Shown here: positions 54,576 to 64,000 of the stretch, piece by piece | Numbering within the stretch: the first letter of the stretch is position 1 | Layout of the letters: each line of letters starts with the position of its first letter | Source of the DNA: Orobanche coerulescens | Lineage: Eukaryota > Streptophyta > Magnoliopsida > Lamiales > Orobanchaceae | Length of the DNA stretch: 64,000 nt | NCBI GenBank assembly: GCA_033398695.1 | Contig: CM065802.1 | Location: 202,325,096 to 202,389,095 of the forward strand | Direction of reading: 5' to 3' | Made by a program: the position numbers and the translations under genes | Notes under the pieces: generated by a model | Database searches by the model: none | Told to the model about the DNA's origin: nothing | What the model saw: only the letters and a program-made list of their open reading frames with translations

Positions 54576-55471
54576 TGTTGTTACCCGAAATATTATCCGG
54601 AGATGATATGCTGGAATGGGCGAGTAACAAACAAAATGCGAGAGCACGTCCGTGGGGAAGTAAATAACACAAGATTTGCCGGGGTTGTTAGTCCCGGGCT
54701 TGAATGCTCTCGCGAGATTTTATTAATATGAATACTTGTGAGTACAAATATTAATGTTAGAGTACAATTACAATGAGTGTAAAGACCCTAGTTATCTTAG
54801 CTCTCGAGTGCTGAAGATTGCCGGAAGAACCAGAGTTGAAGCTCTGTGAGTTCTTGTTACAAAGATGAGGAGCTCTCTGTATTGTTTGTTGTGTGTAATC
54901 GTGTTAACGTTGTCACTCTCCCTTTTGCCAATGCTGGAGGCCTCCTATTTATAGGAGAAAAGGTTGATGGGACGTCCCTGTCAACCGCGGGCGATCGCCG
55001 TTCCTACATTTAAATAAGGCGGGCGATCGTCCCAGCACGTGGGACTGTTTCCTTAAAGACCACAGCTGCTGCTGGCAGCCAGATGCGTGATCCAATGAGG
55101 AGGCGACAGGTGCCTCTTCTCGCTGCCTTGGGAGGTCTCACCTAGGACCTTTCGGCGGGTCTGTCGGTAGGTGAGGCCATCCTTATCACTAACAGCTGCT
55201 GATGGGCTGGAGTAGGGCCTGTTCTTGCGGTGCCTTTTGCGGATCTGCACGTGGGTCTTCACCCGAGATTCGGTCTTCGCAGACTTTGACAGGTGTCGAT
55301 TCACACGTGGCATGGGACGGTCGTCCCCAGTCGGACATTAGAGGCGATCGCCAGATGCCAATAGACGATCGCCTTAGACGTCAACCGCTAGGCGCTTGCC
55401 CAGCATCTGTCTTCTTTGGTTGGCTTCCGACCATTATGTCGATCGCCATTGAGGCGTATAAATTGCCGCAC
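54576..55471 (-). mobile_element. 5' LTR of the Tat-clade element (896 bp)
   Basis: The ends are TGTTGTTACCC and GCACAACA (plus strand), so TGTTGT and ACAACA form a 6-bp inverted end. A TATA box (CTATTTATAG, 54945-54954) lies on the minus strand, with five GGCGATCGCC-like palindromes upstream. Its right edge lies inside the left LTR of element E, which it interrupted. No 3' LTR was found because the element's 3' end is lost at about 32214. Confidence 0.8.
54990..55447 (-). promoter_or_regulatory. GGCGATCGCC palindrome array, Tat LTR
   Basis: Sites at 54990-54999 and 55343-55352 are perfect. Those at 55022-55031, 55364-55373 and 55438-55447 have one or two changes. All lie upstream of the TATA box at 54945-54954. 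Confidence 0.8.
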
Positions 55472-57685
55472 AACACCTCAAAGCTTCAAACACAACAAAG
55501 AAAAATTACTTCCTGAGGCAAGAGTTCGGGTAAAACTTTCCAAAACCGAAAGATCATAATTCAAGGGAAACAATTTACAAAATGGTTTAAAATGCCATCG
55601 AGAGTTGTAATAGAAAACAATTTAGGATTATCGAATCCTTGTCTTTCCAAAATCAACAGGGGTCACAGCCCAAAGGTTTTGTTTTCTCAAATAAAAGCCA
55701 ACAACAATTCACAGGGTTCAAAACCCATGTCACGTTTCCTCGACGAACATAAAATCAACAAAACATAACCACTCAAGATACGTAATCTCAGTAACACATC
55801 CAAGGTACTCGACCTGGCAAAACACATCCAAAATCATATATCACATTGTGGACACATGCCACGACCACTCATGGTTGGATCAATCACTTGTTGCATCCTG
55901 ACCACATGATCGCTAGCCATGTGTCACCGTAGGGTTACTATACCACCGTGATCACTTGCCACATCATCTCACGGTTGAATCAATCACTTGTTGTCTCCTA
56001 ACCACATGATCGCATGCCATGTGTCAGCGTAGGTATTCTTTGGCGCTCACGGTTGGATCAATCACTTATTGCATCCTGACCACATGATCCCATGTCATGT
56101 GTCACCGTAGTTTTTCTTAGGCTTTCACGGTTGGACCAATCACTTGTTGAATCCTGACCACATGATCGCATGCCACGTGTCACTGTAGACCTCGCCCACA
56201 TCCACACATTCACACACATAACATAGTACACCAACGATATCCAAACAATGCATCCAGAGGCATCAAACACTTAGCAAAACACAACGTCAAACCACAACGC
56301 ACCAAAATGAGGCAATATATGTACACACGCATTATCAAGCACAACAATAACACCAAGCGTATTCATAGGATTCACATAGTCATTTACGAAAAACACACCA
56401 ATCACAACATACACACGGGTTTGAAAGGGAGCCTTTAGCGAGGCTAAACCAATCTTTAGAAAGTTCATTTCAAACAACCAAACAAACACACTTAGACGAT
56501 CACCGATCATCATATCCACAAAACAAGAAATGTATGGACAAGGTACTTGCCTCGAAACTACGATCGCAACGAGACGACGGATGGGATGCGGTCAAACAGC
56601 CCCGAACTCCCGAACACTATCAAGAATACGATAGCACCACGAACACTACGAGAATAACACCACACGAATTATCAATCACCAAACGGGATTCAACATGGAA
56701 TCCTCGACAACCTATAATCCTCCAGAATAAACAACAAAAACATGATTACGACGAGGATCAAGACCAAAAACAACGGAGATCACAACAAACTATCGAAGAA
56801 AAACTCATTCGAACATTTGATCGAACATCAAATGTTCACTACACCTCAAGAACACCAAAATCACCCTTCAGGTTGAAACCAACCGAAGATATGGATATAC
56901 AATCCATAAAACATGTTTAATAACAACATCTAAAAACAATCGATTTATCAAAATCGGATGGAAAATGAAATCAAGAACAAAACTCCCAAAAAAAAGGTCA
57001 ACTCTAGAGAATCAAGAAAAATACCTCGATTCGGCGAAGAACAACGGATTAAATGATGTTAAACACACACAAATCCATCCCAAGATGATGCTTGATGATG
57101 AAGATCACCCAAAATCGCTCCAAGAATCTCCCACGGAGAGAAAGAAGAAGAAAGGAGAGGAAAAAATGAAATCCTCTCCAAATCCCGCTGATAAAAGGAC
57201 ATTCTGACTCGCGTGCCGCGGCGCAGACTGAGTGTGTCGCGGCCCGCGGCTAGAATTCATGGTCAGGCCTCCAGGCCATGCCATGCCGCATACTGAGCGT
57301 GCCGCGGCCCACGGTACAGCCGCGCCCAGCCCAACTCTTGACAGGGGTGTGCCGCGGCACACACTATTCGTGCCAAAAAGTGCCGAAAAATCACGATACG
57401 TGATTGAATAACCAAACCGAAGTTCACAACACGTCTAACAACGTTAAACGGACTTACCGGAAACACGAAACAACAGTTTCGAATGAGATTCGCAAGGATC
57501 GCACTCAAGTGCGGAAAAGCCGCTAAGAAGCACGGAACTCAACAAAACGACACCGAAACGAACTCGGAGGTCAGAAAGTGCAGAATCAATCATTCTTAGA
57601 ATAACGAAACGGTCCCAAAAGAGTCGCTAAGATGGACTTCCGCCAAAAAAGAAAATTACAGAATATCGAAATTGCGGATATTACA
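55472..57685 (-). repeat. 3' LTR of element E, 5'-clipped
   Basis: From 55478 it matches the right LTR from 61157 (AAGCTTCAAACACAAC...) for about 990 bp and then continues alone to GCGGATATTACA at 57685. It contains a four-unit minisatellite (55868-56190) and a GC-rich block (57200-57370) with CCGCGG motifs. Confidence 0.85.
55868..56190 (+). repeat. ~80-105-bp minisatellite, four units (element E left LTR)
   Basis: Units contain CACGGTTGGATCAATCACTT and then CCACATGATCGCATGCCATGTG, a partial inverted repeat, ending TCACCGTAG. The same array is at 61548-61870 in the right LTR. Confidence 0.85.
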
Positions 57686-57725
57686 TATTACCCTCCTTAA
57701 AAGAAGTTTCGTCCCAAAACTTAAA
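57686..57725 (-). promoter_or_regulatory. Polypurine tract region, element E
   Basis: The minus strand reads AAGTTTTGGGACGAAACTTC then TTTTAAGGAGGGTAATA before the LTR. It matches the Tekay 3' end seen in D and gypsy element 2. Confidence 0.8.
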
Positions 57726-58077
57726 ATAAATAGAGAGGATCAACATCCCACCAGGCACATCTCAACGAGATACACAAGAACCGAAAGACTCACACCCAAA
57801 GGTGAAACGCTACAAGCAACACAGAGAAACATACGGCGTGAAATCATGCTTGACGACAACCCTCGCAATACCACAAACAGAGACATAATAAAACCAATAA
57901 GTGACGAGCGTCATCAAACAAATAGTACAATCAAGTCAATTATCCGAACAATCACAAAACAGGAGGTACTTAATATCAGAAAACATACACAGTCAAGGAA
58001 ACAGAAAATAAACACAAAACGATCTACAAGGACAACCACAAGCAATTCGGACCATGCCAAAATCCTTAAAAACCACA

Positions 58078-59084
58078 CTAGGCATCACCGTGTCCTATCG
58101 GAGTAGAGGCGCAACCTCGATCCTCAAATATCTCAGCTACCGTCTCGCAATGCACGGCTCGGTGACCCACCTGACCGCACTCGAAACAGCTAACTAACGG
58201 TGAACAACAATTCTTCGCGGTATGGTCCGCTCGACTACAGTTGTAACATGTCTTCGGGCTGTTCACACTACTCACTGCAGGGGTACTACTCCTCCGATCT
58301 TGCTATCGAGGAACCCTCTTAGAATGATGAAGCGAAGTCCCAACCTCAGGGTGCCCACTCCCCCGATTTCCAGAAAAGTCCCCAACGGTTTTCTGTTTCT
58401 TCAATTTAGACATATTCTCAGTCGATAATCTGGATAGCTCATAGGCTAATTCCCTATTCTGATAATCTCTCAAGGAAGTACAAGTGAGACCTGCCATGTA
58501 CTGACGAATCTCCGGCTTCATCCGCTAATTAAAATGACAGATCTTATCCTCCTCCGTCCTTACTTGATCCTGCACATAGCTGAGCTGTTTGCTAAAAGCA
58601 ATAATAGCTTGAGACAGCGGTACATCTTGCGGTTTCGTTTACATATTGGTTCCGGACAAAACTCATCTCTCATGAATCTCTAGAACTCTGCCCACGTGAC
58701 AACACGATCTCGAGGCTTAACAGCCTCCCACCAACTAGCGGCATCTTTGTCAAGAAGATACTGAGCGACTGGCAACTTACGCTCTTCTGGACAATCCACT
58801 ACCTCGAATATCTTTTCCAACTGGAAAAGCCAACCATCCCACCCCAATGCATCAGCAGCACCAGCGAAACGAAGAGGATTCATACGAACCACTTCTCGAA
58901 GCCACTGATTTGCACTAATGTTCTGGGTCACATCTATATTACGCTGAACTGCCTGAGTCAACTGAGTCATCTGTGCATCTACCTGTTGCAAAATAGTAGC
59001 AACGCCGATACCAATCCCATCACCAGCAGTATGATCCCGATCACGCATCTGATCGCCGCTACCACGACCTCTGGCCCTCGGCAT
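58078..59084 (-). pseudogene. gag: Tekay-like Gag of element E
   Basis: It starts at 59084 (MPRARGRGSGDQ). The first 135 residues are open and contain ATILQQVDAQMTQLTQAV, FAGAADALGWDGWLFQLEKIF and DKDAASWWEAVKPRD, the first half of the plant retrotransposon Gag domain. A stop at about 58680 and frameshifts follow. MKPEIRQYMAGLT, DYQNRELAYELSRL and two zinc knuckles (CYNCSRADHTAKNC and CFECGQVGHRAVHC, 58140-58250) complete the protein. Element D keeps only the last knuckle. Gag would pack RNA into particles. Confidence is high for the family; the copy is inactive. Confidence 0.85.
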
Positions 59085-60671
59085 ACTAAATAAGTAACCA
59101 CTCAGCACAACAGAAAATCATAACATACAACACAGACGACGATTACCATTGTAACGCAACACACATACGAAAATCACAGCAACGACGGTATCGTTCGGCG
59201 ATCACAACGGCCCGGATGATAACCAGCACACCATTACAAAACATCATGAAACAATCACAGATGTACATGATCATACAAACTCAATCTCTAACAACTCGCA
59301 CGGGTGCGATAACACGCAAATCACCACAAAGCGACAACATTCAATACCAACATCTCACCTCTCACAGAGGGCTAACATAATAAATGCGTGGCAAATGACT
59401 CAACGCTCACGCCACCAATTCAATCATACTCGGGGGCTAACATTCTAATGACAATGTGAACATCATACATACATTCCCGGACCGCAAACAAGAATGATAG
59501 GTTTTAAAAACAAAAACCACCTTTTTGAAAATAATTTGGAAACACTAGTTGATTTTGAGTATCATATTTCAAAAAAGTAATGCAAACCTCGTTATCGAGA
59601 CTTTGAAAAACCATCTTGCGTTGGATAAAAATGAGGACACTTTTCTTTTAAATTAAAACTTTCAGAAATATTCGACCTTCGGGTCTAAGCAAATGCGTTT
59701 CTAAATCATTGAAAATATCTCAAAATATTTTGGTCCTCAAAGCGGAATAATTTTGAAACATACTGTGGCACTAGTAGGCACCGTGAAAGTACCGCGAGGA
59801 AAATAATCCATTTGAAAAGTACGTCTCGAAATTTATTTCGTAAGATACTCAGGGTTTTCAGAAATCCATTAGGCTAGAATGCCCAAAAAAACTCACAGGT
59901 AACAACATTCGTTTACATATTTCATAGTACATGCATCGAAGCATTTCGAAATCAAAACAAGGCACGTCTTTTCCAGAAAACAAACAGTCAATAATCCATT
60001 TGCCTAGGACCGGGGCTATACCACTGGTCCCACTCGAGGCCTCTAAGGAACCTCCAGATCTGTCCATATCATAAAACAAATCATGCACAGGCATCGCCTA
60101 GCACCGGGGCTATAGAACTGATCCCACTCGAGGCCTCTAACGACCCTCCCGAGCTGGCTAGCGAATCAAACTCGTGAATCCGTGGCTATACCACTGGATT
60201 CCCTCGAGGCCTCGTCGGACCCTCTTGAGGTGAGCAAAGCACACACAAATACATCACCATTCTACATTAAGCACAAAGGCTTCCAAAAATACTTGTAAGA
60301 CGAGCAAATCATTTTGAAAATTATTAGCAGCGGACAAAAACAACAGTCGAAAAGACATAAACAGCAACAATGCTCTTCATATAAACAAAATATGAGAGTC
60401 GAATAAACACATATCATGGGAACAAAAATCTACATAAGGATTCCATCACTTAACACATAATCATACCAGTAACTCGTGTCACACGAGGCACAACACAAAG
60501 AAGGGAGACTTACATCCATAGGTCGCCCGAAGATGATGATCGCCCCACCATACTAATCACGACCAACAAACTCAAATGATGCATCACGACACGACTCAGT
60601 CAGACAAAATCCGACGAGACAAAACTCAACAGACACAACTTGACCCGACAGCCTGGGTTTCCAGAACCTAA
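59085..60671 (-). other. Leader of element E
   Basis: This is non-coding DNA between the PBS and Gag, homologous to 37970-39520 of element D. At about 60003-60235 three imperfect repeats share GGGGCTATACCACTGG and CTCGAGGCCTC. The CTC-GAGGCCTC-AACG part recalls the unit of the 64-bp minisatellite in the element D LTR. Confidence 0.7.
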
Positions 60672-60683
60672 GCTCCGATACCA
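60672..60683 (-). promoter_or_regulatory. Primer binding site, element E
   Basis: The minus strand reads TGGTATCGGAGC, four bases inside the LTR edge at 60688. Confidence 0.9.
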
Positions 60684-60687
60684 TTTA

Positions 60688-62149
60688 TGTAACACCCCCA
60701 ATCCGCTCAGGGATATTACACGCCGTAGAACCTTTCCTCAAGGATCTACCAGGCTGGTAACAAAAATCAAACATCTCAACAATGCCTTTAAGGCTAAAAT
60801 GACTCAGTAGACCGATTTGGTCTTTCAATTAATACACACAACTCAATATCAATACGTGCCCACGTAGGGGTCAAATACAACACACTTCCGTACAACGGGG
60901 AAAGAATACTACAGCGGAAATAAAATACAACTGGACCAATACAACAACGTATGGGTACTCATGTGATTAGTATCGGTCATCTTTCATCGCCCTTCATACC
61001 AACCCTGTGTTATGCTCCCCAAAACCTGAATGCAATATAGACATCTACCCCCCGATTACTCGGGGGTTAGCAAAATTCCACTATTTTGCTAGTGCAAGTA
61101 CAAAGTGCAAATACGAGTCATACAAATCATATTCCAAGAATAACAATAACCAGGAATCCTCGAAGCTTCAAACACAACGAAGAAAAATTACTTCCCGAGA
61201 CAAGAGTTCGGGTAAAACTTTCCAAAACTGAAAGATCACAATTCAAGGGAAACAATTTACAAAATAGTTTAAAATGCCATCGGGAGTTTTAATAGAAAAC
61301 AATTTAGGATTATAGAATCCTTCTCTTTCCAAAATCAACAGGGGTCACAGCCCAAAGGTTTTGTTTTCTCAAATAAAAGCCAACAACAATTCACAGGGTT
61401 CAAAACCCACGTCACGTGTCCTCGACGGACATAAAATCAACAAACATAACCACTCAAGGTACGTAATCTCAGTAACACATCCAAGGTACTCGACCTGGCA
61501 AAACACATCCAAAATCATATATCACACTGTGGACACATGCCACGACCACTCACGGTTGGATCAATCACTTGTTGCATCCTGACCACATGATCGCTAGTCA
61601 TGTGTCACCATAGGGTTACTATACCACCGTGATCACTTGCCACGTCATCTCACGGTTGAATCAATCACTTGTTATCTCCTGACCACATGATCGCATGCCA
61701 TGTGTCACCGTCGGTATTCTTTGGCGCTCACAGTTGGATCAATCACTTGTTGCATCCTGACCACATGATCGCATGCCATGTGTCACCATAATTTTTCTTA
61801 GGCTTTCACAGTTGGACCAATAGCTTTTTGAATCCTGACCACATGATCGCATGCCACGTGTCACTGTAGACCCCGCCCACATCCACACATTCACACACAT
61901 AACATAGTACACCAACGATATCCAAACAATTCATCCAGAGGCATCAAACACTTAGCAAAACACAACGTCAAACCACAACGCACCAAAATGAGGCTATATA
62001 TGTACACACGCATTATCAAGCGCAACAATAACACCAAGTGTATTCATAGGGTTCACATAGTCATTTACGAAAAAACACACCAATCACAACATACACACGA
62101 GTTTGAAAGGGAGCCTTTAGCGAGGCTAAACCAATCTTTAGAAAGTTCA
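60688..62149 (-). repeat. 5' LTR of element E, 3'-clipped
   Basis: It starts TGTAACACCCCC. The last bases shared with the left LTR are GAAAGTTCA at about 62149; beyond them the sequence is unrelated. It includes the minisatellite copy at 61548-61870. Confidence 0.85.
61548..61870 (+). repeat. ~80-105-bp minisatellite, four units (element E right LTR)
   Basis: Partner of the array at 55868-56190, with the same unit order and scattered substitutions. Confidence 0.85.
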
Positions 62150-62253
62150 CTATTATGCAGCATGCCAATATGCACGTACCAGCGGCCGTGAGAGCATCTA
62201 ACTATTATGCAACATGACAATATGCACGGACCAGCCGCCGTGAGAGCATCTAA
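62150..62253 (+). repeat. 52-bp tandem repeat, two copies
   Basis: Units begin CTATTATGCAGCATGCC at 62150 and CTATTATGCAACATGAC at 62202, and both end GAGAGCATCTAA. A third partial unit (CTACCATAC) follows. The repeat sits exactly where element E breaks off. Confidence 0.9.
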
Positions 62254-63718
62254 CTACCATACAAATAAAAAAAATACCTTGTTTCCTCGCAAGAAACTTG
62301 AAGAATGTTCCCAACTAGTCCAAGAAATCGGTAGCAAGTTCTATTAAGCTATACGAAACAACACAATATTAATTAATTGGTAAGTTCACAAAAAATAGAA
62401 ATATGTAAATCAATATCAAACAAAAAGTACAAGAGAAACAACAACATAAAAATTTAGATACATGCAGGATCTATATACATGCAAGGTATGAGGGACTCTC
62501 TCTCTCTCTCTCCAGCATAACTTTAGCATCTATAAATAAAGAAAATTTGTGGATAATAGCGGCCGGGTATTCCTCGATATAGTTGATCTGAGACCTGTGT
62601 TTTTTCCTTTCCTTTCAAGTAGCTAACTATACATATTTCAAGTAGCTAATTAATTTGATGATCTAGAAATAAAGCCAAGTATTATTCTGATATGTTTTTC
62701 GTTCCAGTTCTTGTTCAAGTCTTGAGCTGCTCTACATTACTTGTCTGATCTACATGTGTGTGCGGTATGCACTCACTTGTGCATATGTATACCCCCCTAT
62801 TGGCCAGGATCGATCAACTTTTTCTGAAGCACATTTTAGATTTGTGTATGTAGAGATGATTGAAAGGCAATGATTCTTCCTATATCTATTGGAACTACGT
62901 ACTTGCTAATATTTCTACCCTCAAATAGTATTATCCCACTTTTTATTTCATATTCTGTACATAAATGTCATAAGCTTCAAAACCCCAAAGCAATACTACA
63001 TCATGGATATAAGTTAATTAGTAGTAAACAAGAGTTACTACTAAGAAGTCACATCAGGCCAAAACATCCCAAAGCTTTGGAGATGTCATGAACTTCAAAC
63101 CCCTCTGCAAGAGCTAGTTTCGTGTTGTCCCGAGCGACTACTATGTCATCCTTTTCGAAGCAATCCTCACTACGCACATTCATCTAACTTGGTTATTTAA
63201 CAAAATGATGATAACAACACTGAAGCAAAATTCCAGCAGGACATATGACTTGTGACTCATTATTGTGAAAAATGTTTTAACAAAATTTCATTTCTTTCAA
63301 AAAAATATTTATTGTGAAAATAATTATACAAAAAGGAAAAAGAAATCTGGACACTGGAAAAAAATTATACAAAAAGGAGAACACAAATACACGCAACAAG
63401 AGAAAACAGGAACTCATTACAACATGTGACTCGTGATAATTTAAAGAAATAAAAATAAATTAATTGAATTCACAATTCTGGAGACCTGTTCTGGAGCTAG
63501 CTCAGCCGAACCAGAGAAGAACTGGCTTTCAAAACAACATCTATAGTCTCTGATGAAGAAAAGATGCAAATCAGATGAAAAGATGCAACATCTACGGTCT
63601 CCGATTCGATGGCCGGACGGAGAGTTGAGAAAAAAGGTCGGGCCTTCTTTCTTCCTTGAGAGAGTCGTGAGAAGGAGAGTGGAGGAGGAAGAGACGTGGT
63701 CGCGGTCTAGGTTGTGAG
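62254..63718. other. Unassigned DNA, no gene recognised
   Basis: Mostly AT-rich sequence without a convincing reading frame. It holds a (CT)n run at about 62493-62513 and a purine-rich stretch at about 63600-63700. A small minus-strand frame at 63049-63183 is listed separately. This may be flanking host DNA or the body of the DNA transposon whose repeats start near 63719. Confidence 0.5.
63049..63183 (-). CDS. Possible short exon or gene fragment, 44 residues
   Basis: The minus strand reads MNVRSEDCFEK... to GCFGLM and a stop. The composition is protein-like (charged and hydrophobic residues alternate, as in DDIVVARDNTKLALAEGF), unlike neighbouring frames. I do not recognise the family and see no partner exons, so it may be a fragment or chance. 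Confidence 0.2.
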   Translation of the reverse strand: MNVRSEDCFEKDDIVVARDNTKLALAEGFEVHDISKALGCFGLM

Positions 63719-64000
63719 AGGAGATTTTAATTTTAATTTTTCATATCTGGGCATAACCGATGCCTTTGACAAAAAATTGTTTAAACTTTTCATGGTTCTA
63801 AGTCGTGACAAAAATTTCTTTAAACTTGTCACGGAATTGTCACGGTTAATAGCCGTGACAAAAATTTCTTTAAACTTGTCACGGTTAAAAGCCGTGACAA
63901 ACATTTTAATTGTCACTTTTTATCATTTGTCACCGTCATTGGCCGTGATAATATTTGTCACGGTCATTAGCGGTGACAAATAGCGCGGATAAAAAGGTGA
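63719..64000. mobile_element. Probable CACTA-like subterminal repeat region (open to the right)
   Basis: Repeated GTCACGG/CCGTGAC motifs occur in direct and inverted order. Four form hairpins with 7-bp or imperfect stems: 63839-63859, 63878-63898, 63929-63949 and 63957-63977. TTTAAACTTGTCACGG repeats twice. Closely spaced direct and inverted short motifs of this kind are typical of CACTA (En/Spm) subterminal ends. No CACTA terminus or transposase is visible, so the class is tentative. Confidence 0.45.

Larger units (their letters stand above)
55472..62149 (-). mobile_element. Gag-only Tekay-like element E (TR-GAG type), both LTRs truncated
   Basis: Element E is related to D in LTR ends, leader and Gag knuckle. 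The left LTR (55472-57685) lacks about its first 470 bp because the Tat element inserted there. The right LTR (60688-62149) lacks about its last 1.2 kb. The interior has a PBS, a Gag gene and no trace of pol. Elements with LTRs and only Gag are known as TR-GAG and need RT and integrase from relatives. Confidence 0.8.

Noticed and set aside
56534..56920. 128-codon plus-strand frame
   Set aside because: Inside the element E LTR, lysine/asparagine-rich by composition, with no recognisable domain.

Overview
This window looks like a stretch of repeat-rich (probably heterochromatic) nuclear DNA from a flowering plant. It is AT-rich, carries no bacterial-style operons, and almost all of it can be assigned to nested transposable elements: Ty3/gypsy (Tekay/Del-like chromoviruses and one Tat-clade element), Ty1/copia (one Sirevirus and one other copia), a non-LTR (LINE-like) family, a hAT-type MITE and the probable end of a CACTA-like DNA transposon. 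The LTR elements use the plant-typical initiator-tRNA-Met primer site (TGGTATCAGAGC or TGGTATCGGAGC). I see no convincing host gene, tRNA or rRNA. The species cannot be fixed from the sequence; a dicot is plausible.

Layout. 1-3218: 5' part of a minus-strand gypsy element (Gag, PBS, 2.24-kb LTR). 3219-7147 and 16747-17090: LINE-like fragments. They include a tandem duplication that spans the LTR/LINE boundary and a copy split into an inverted 5' half and a forward 3' half, the pattern expected from twin priming. The forward half is interrupted by complete gypsy element C (7148-16746, target duplication CTGGT) with nearly identical 3.1-kb LTRs around a decayed pol. 17587-23850: minus-strand copia element B, truncated at its 3' end, with a 576-bp hAT-type MITE inside its LTR. 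23851-32213: two plus-strand Tekay-like elements; the 3.6-kb LTR of the first abuts the reverse transcriptase of the second.

32214-55471: one minus-strand Tat-clade element (LTR, gag-protease, RT, RNase H plus extra RNase H, part of integrase), split by two clean insertions. Element D, a non-autonomous Tekay-like element, lies at 33724-42217 (target duplication GAAGA). A complete Sirevirus lies at 43343-52115 (target duplication AGGTT). The Sirevirus carries one long intact ORF of 399 codons downstream of pol. 55472-62149: a Gag-only Tekay-like element (E), related to D and interrupted by the Tat element. 62150-64000: a short tandem repeat, unassigned DNA, and hairpin-rich repeats resembling CACTA subterminal DNA.

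The most interesting signal is regulatory. Dense arrays of an ACGTACGT-centred palindrome sit 10-40 bp upstream of the TATA box in four promoters: two Tekay-like LTRs, the Sirevirus LTR, and a separate internal promoter in front of the Sirevirus extra ORF. Thus unrelated Ty3 and Ty1 elements share one promoter design. In the left Sirevirus LTR every one of these palindromes is broken, while the rest of that LTR stays close to its partner. The Tat LTR has an analogous array of a different palindrome, GGCGATCGCC.
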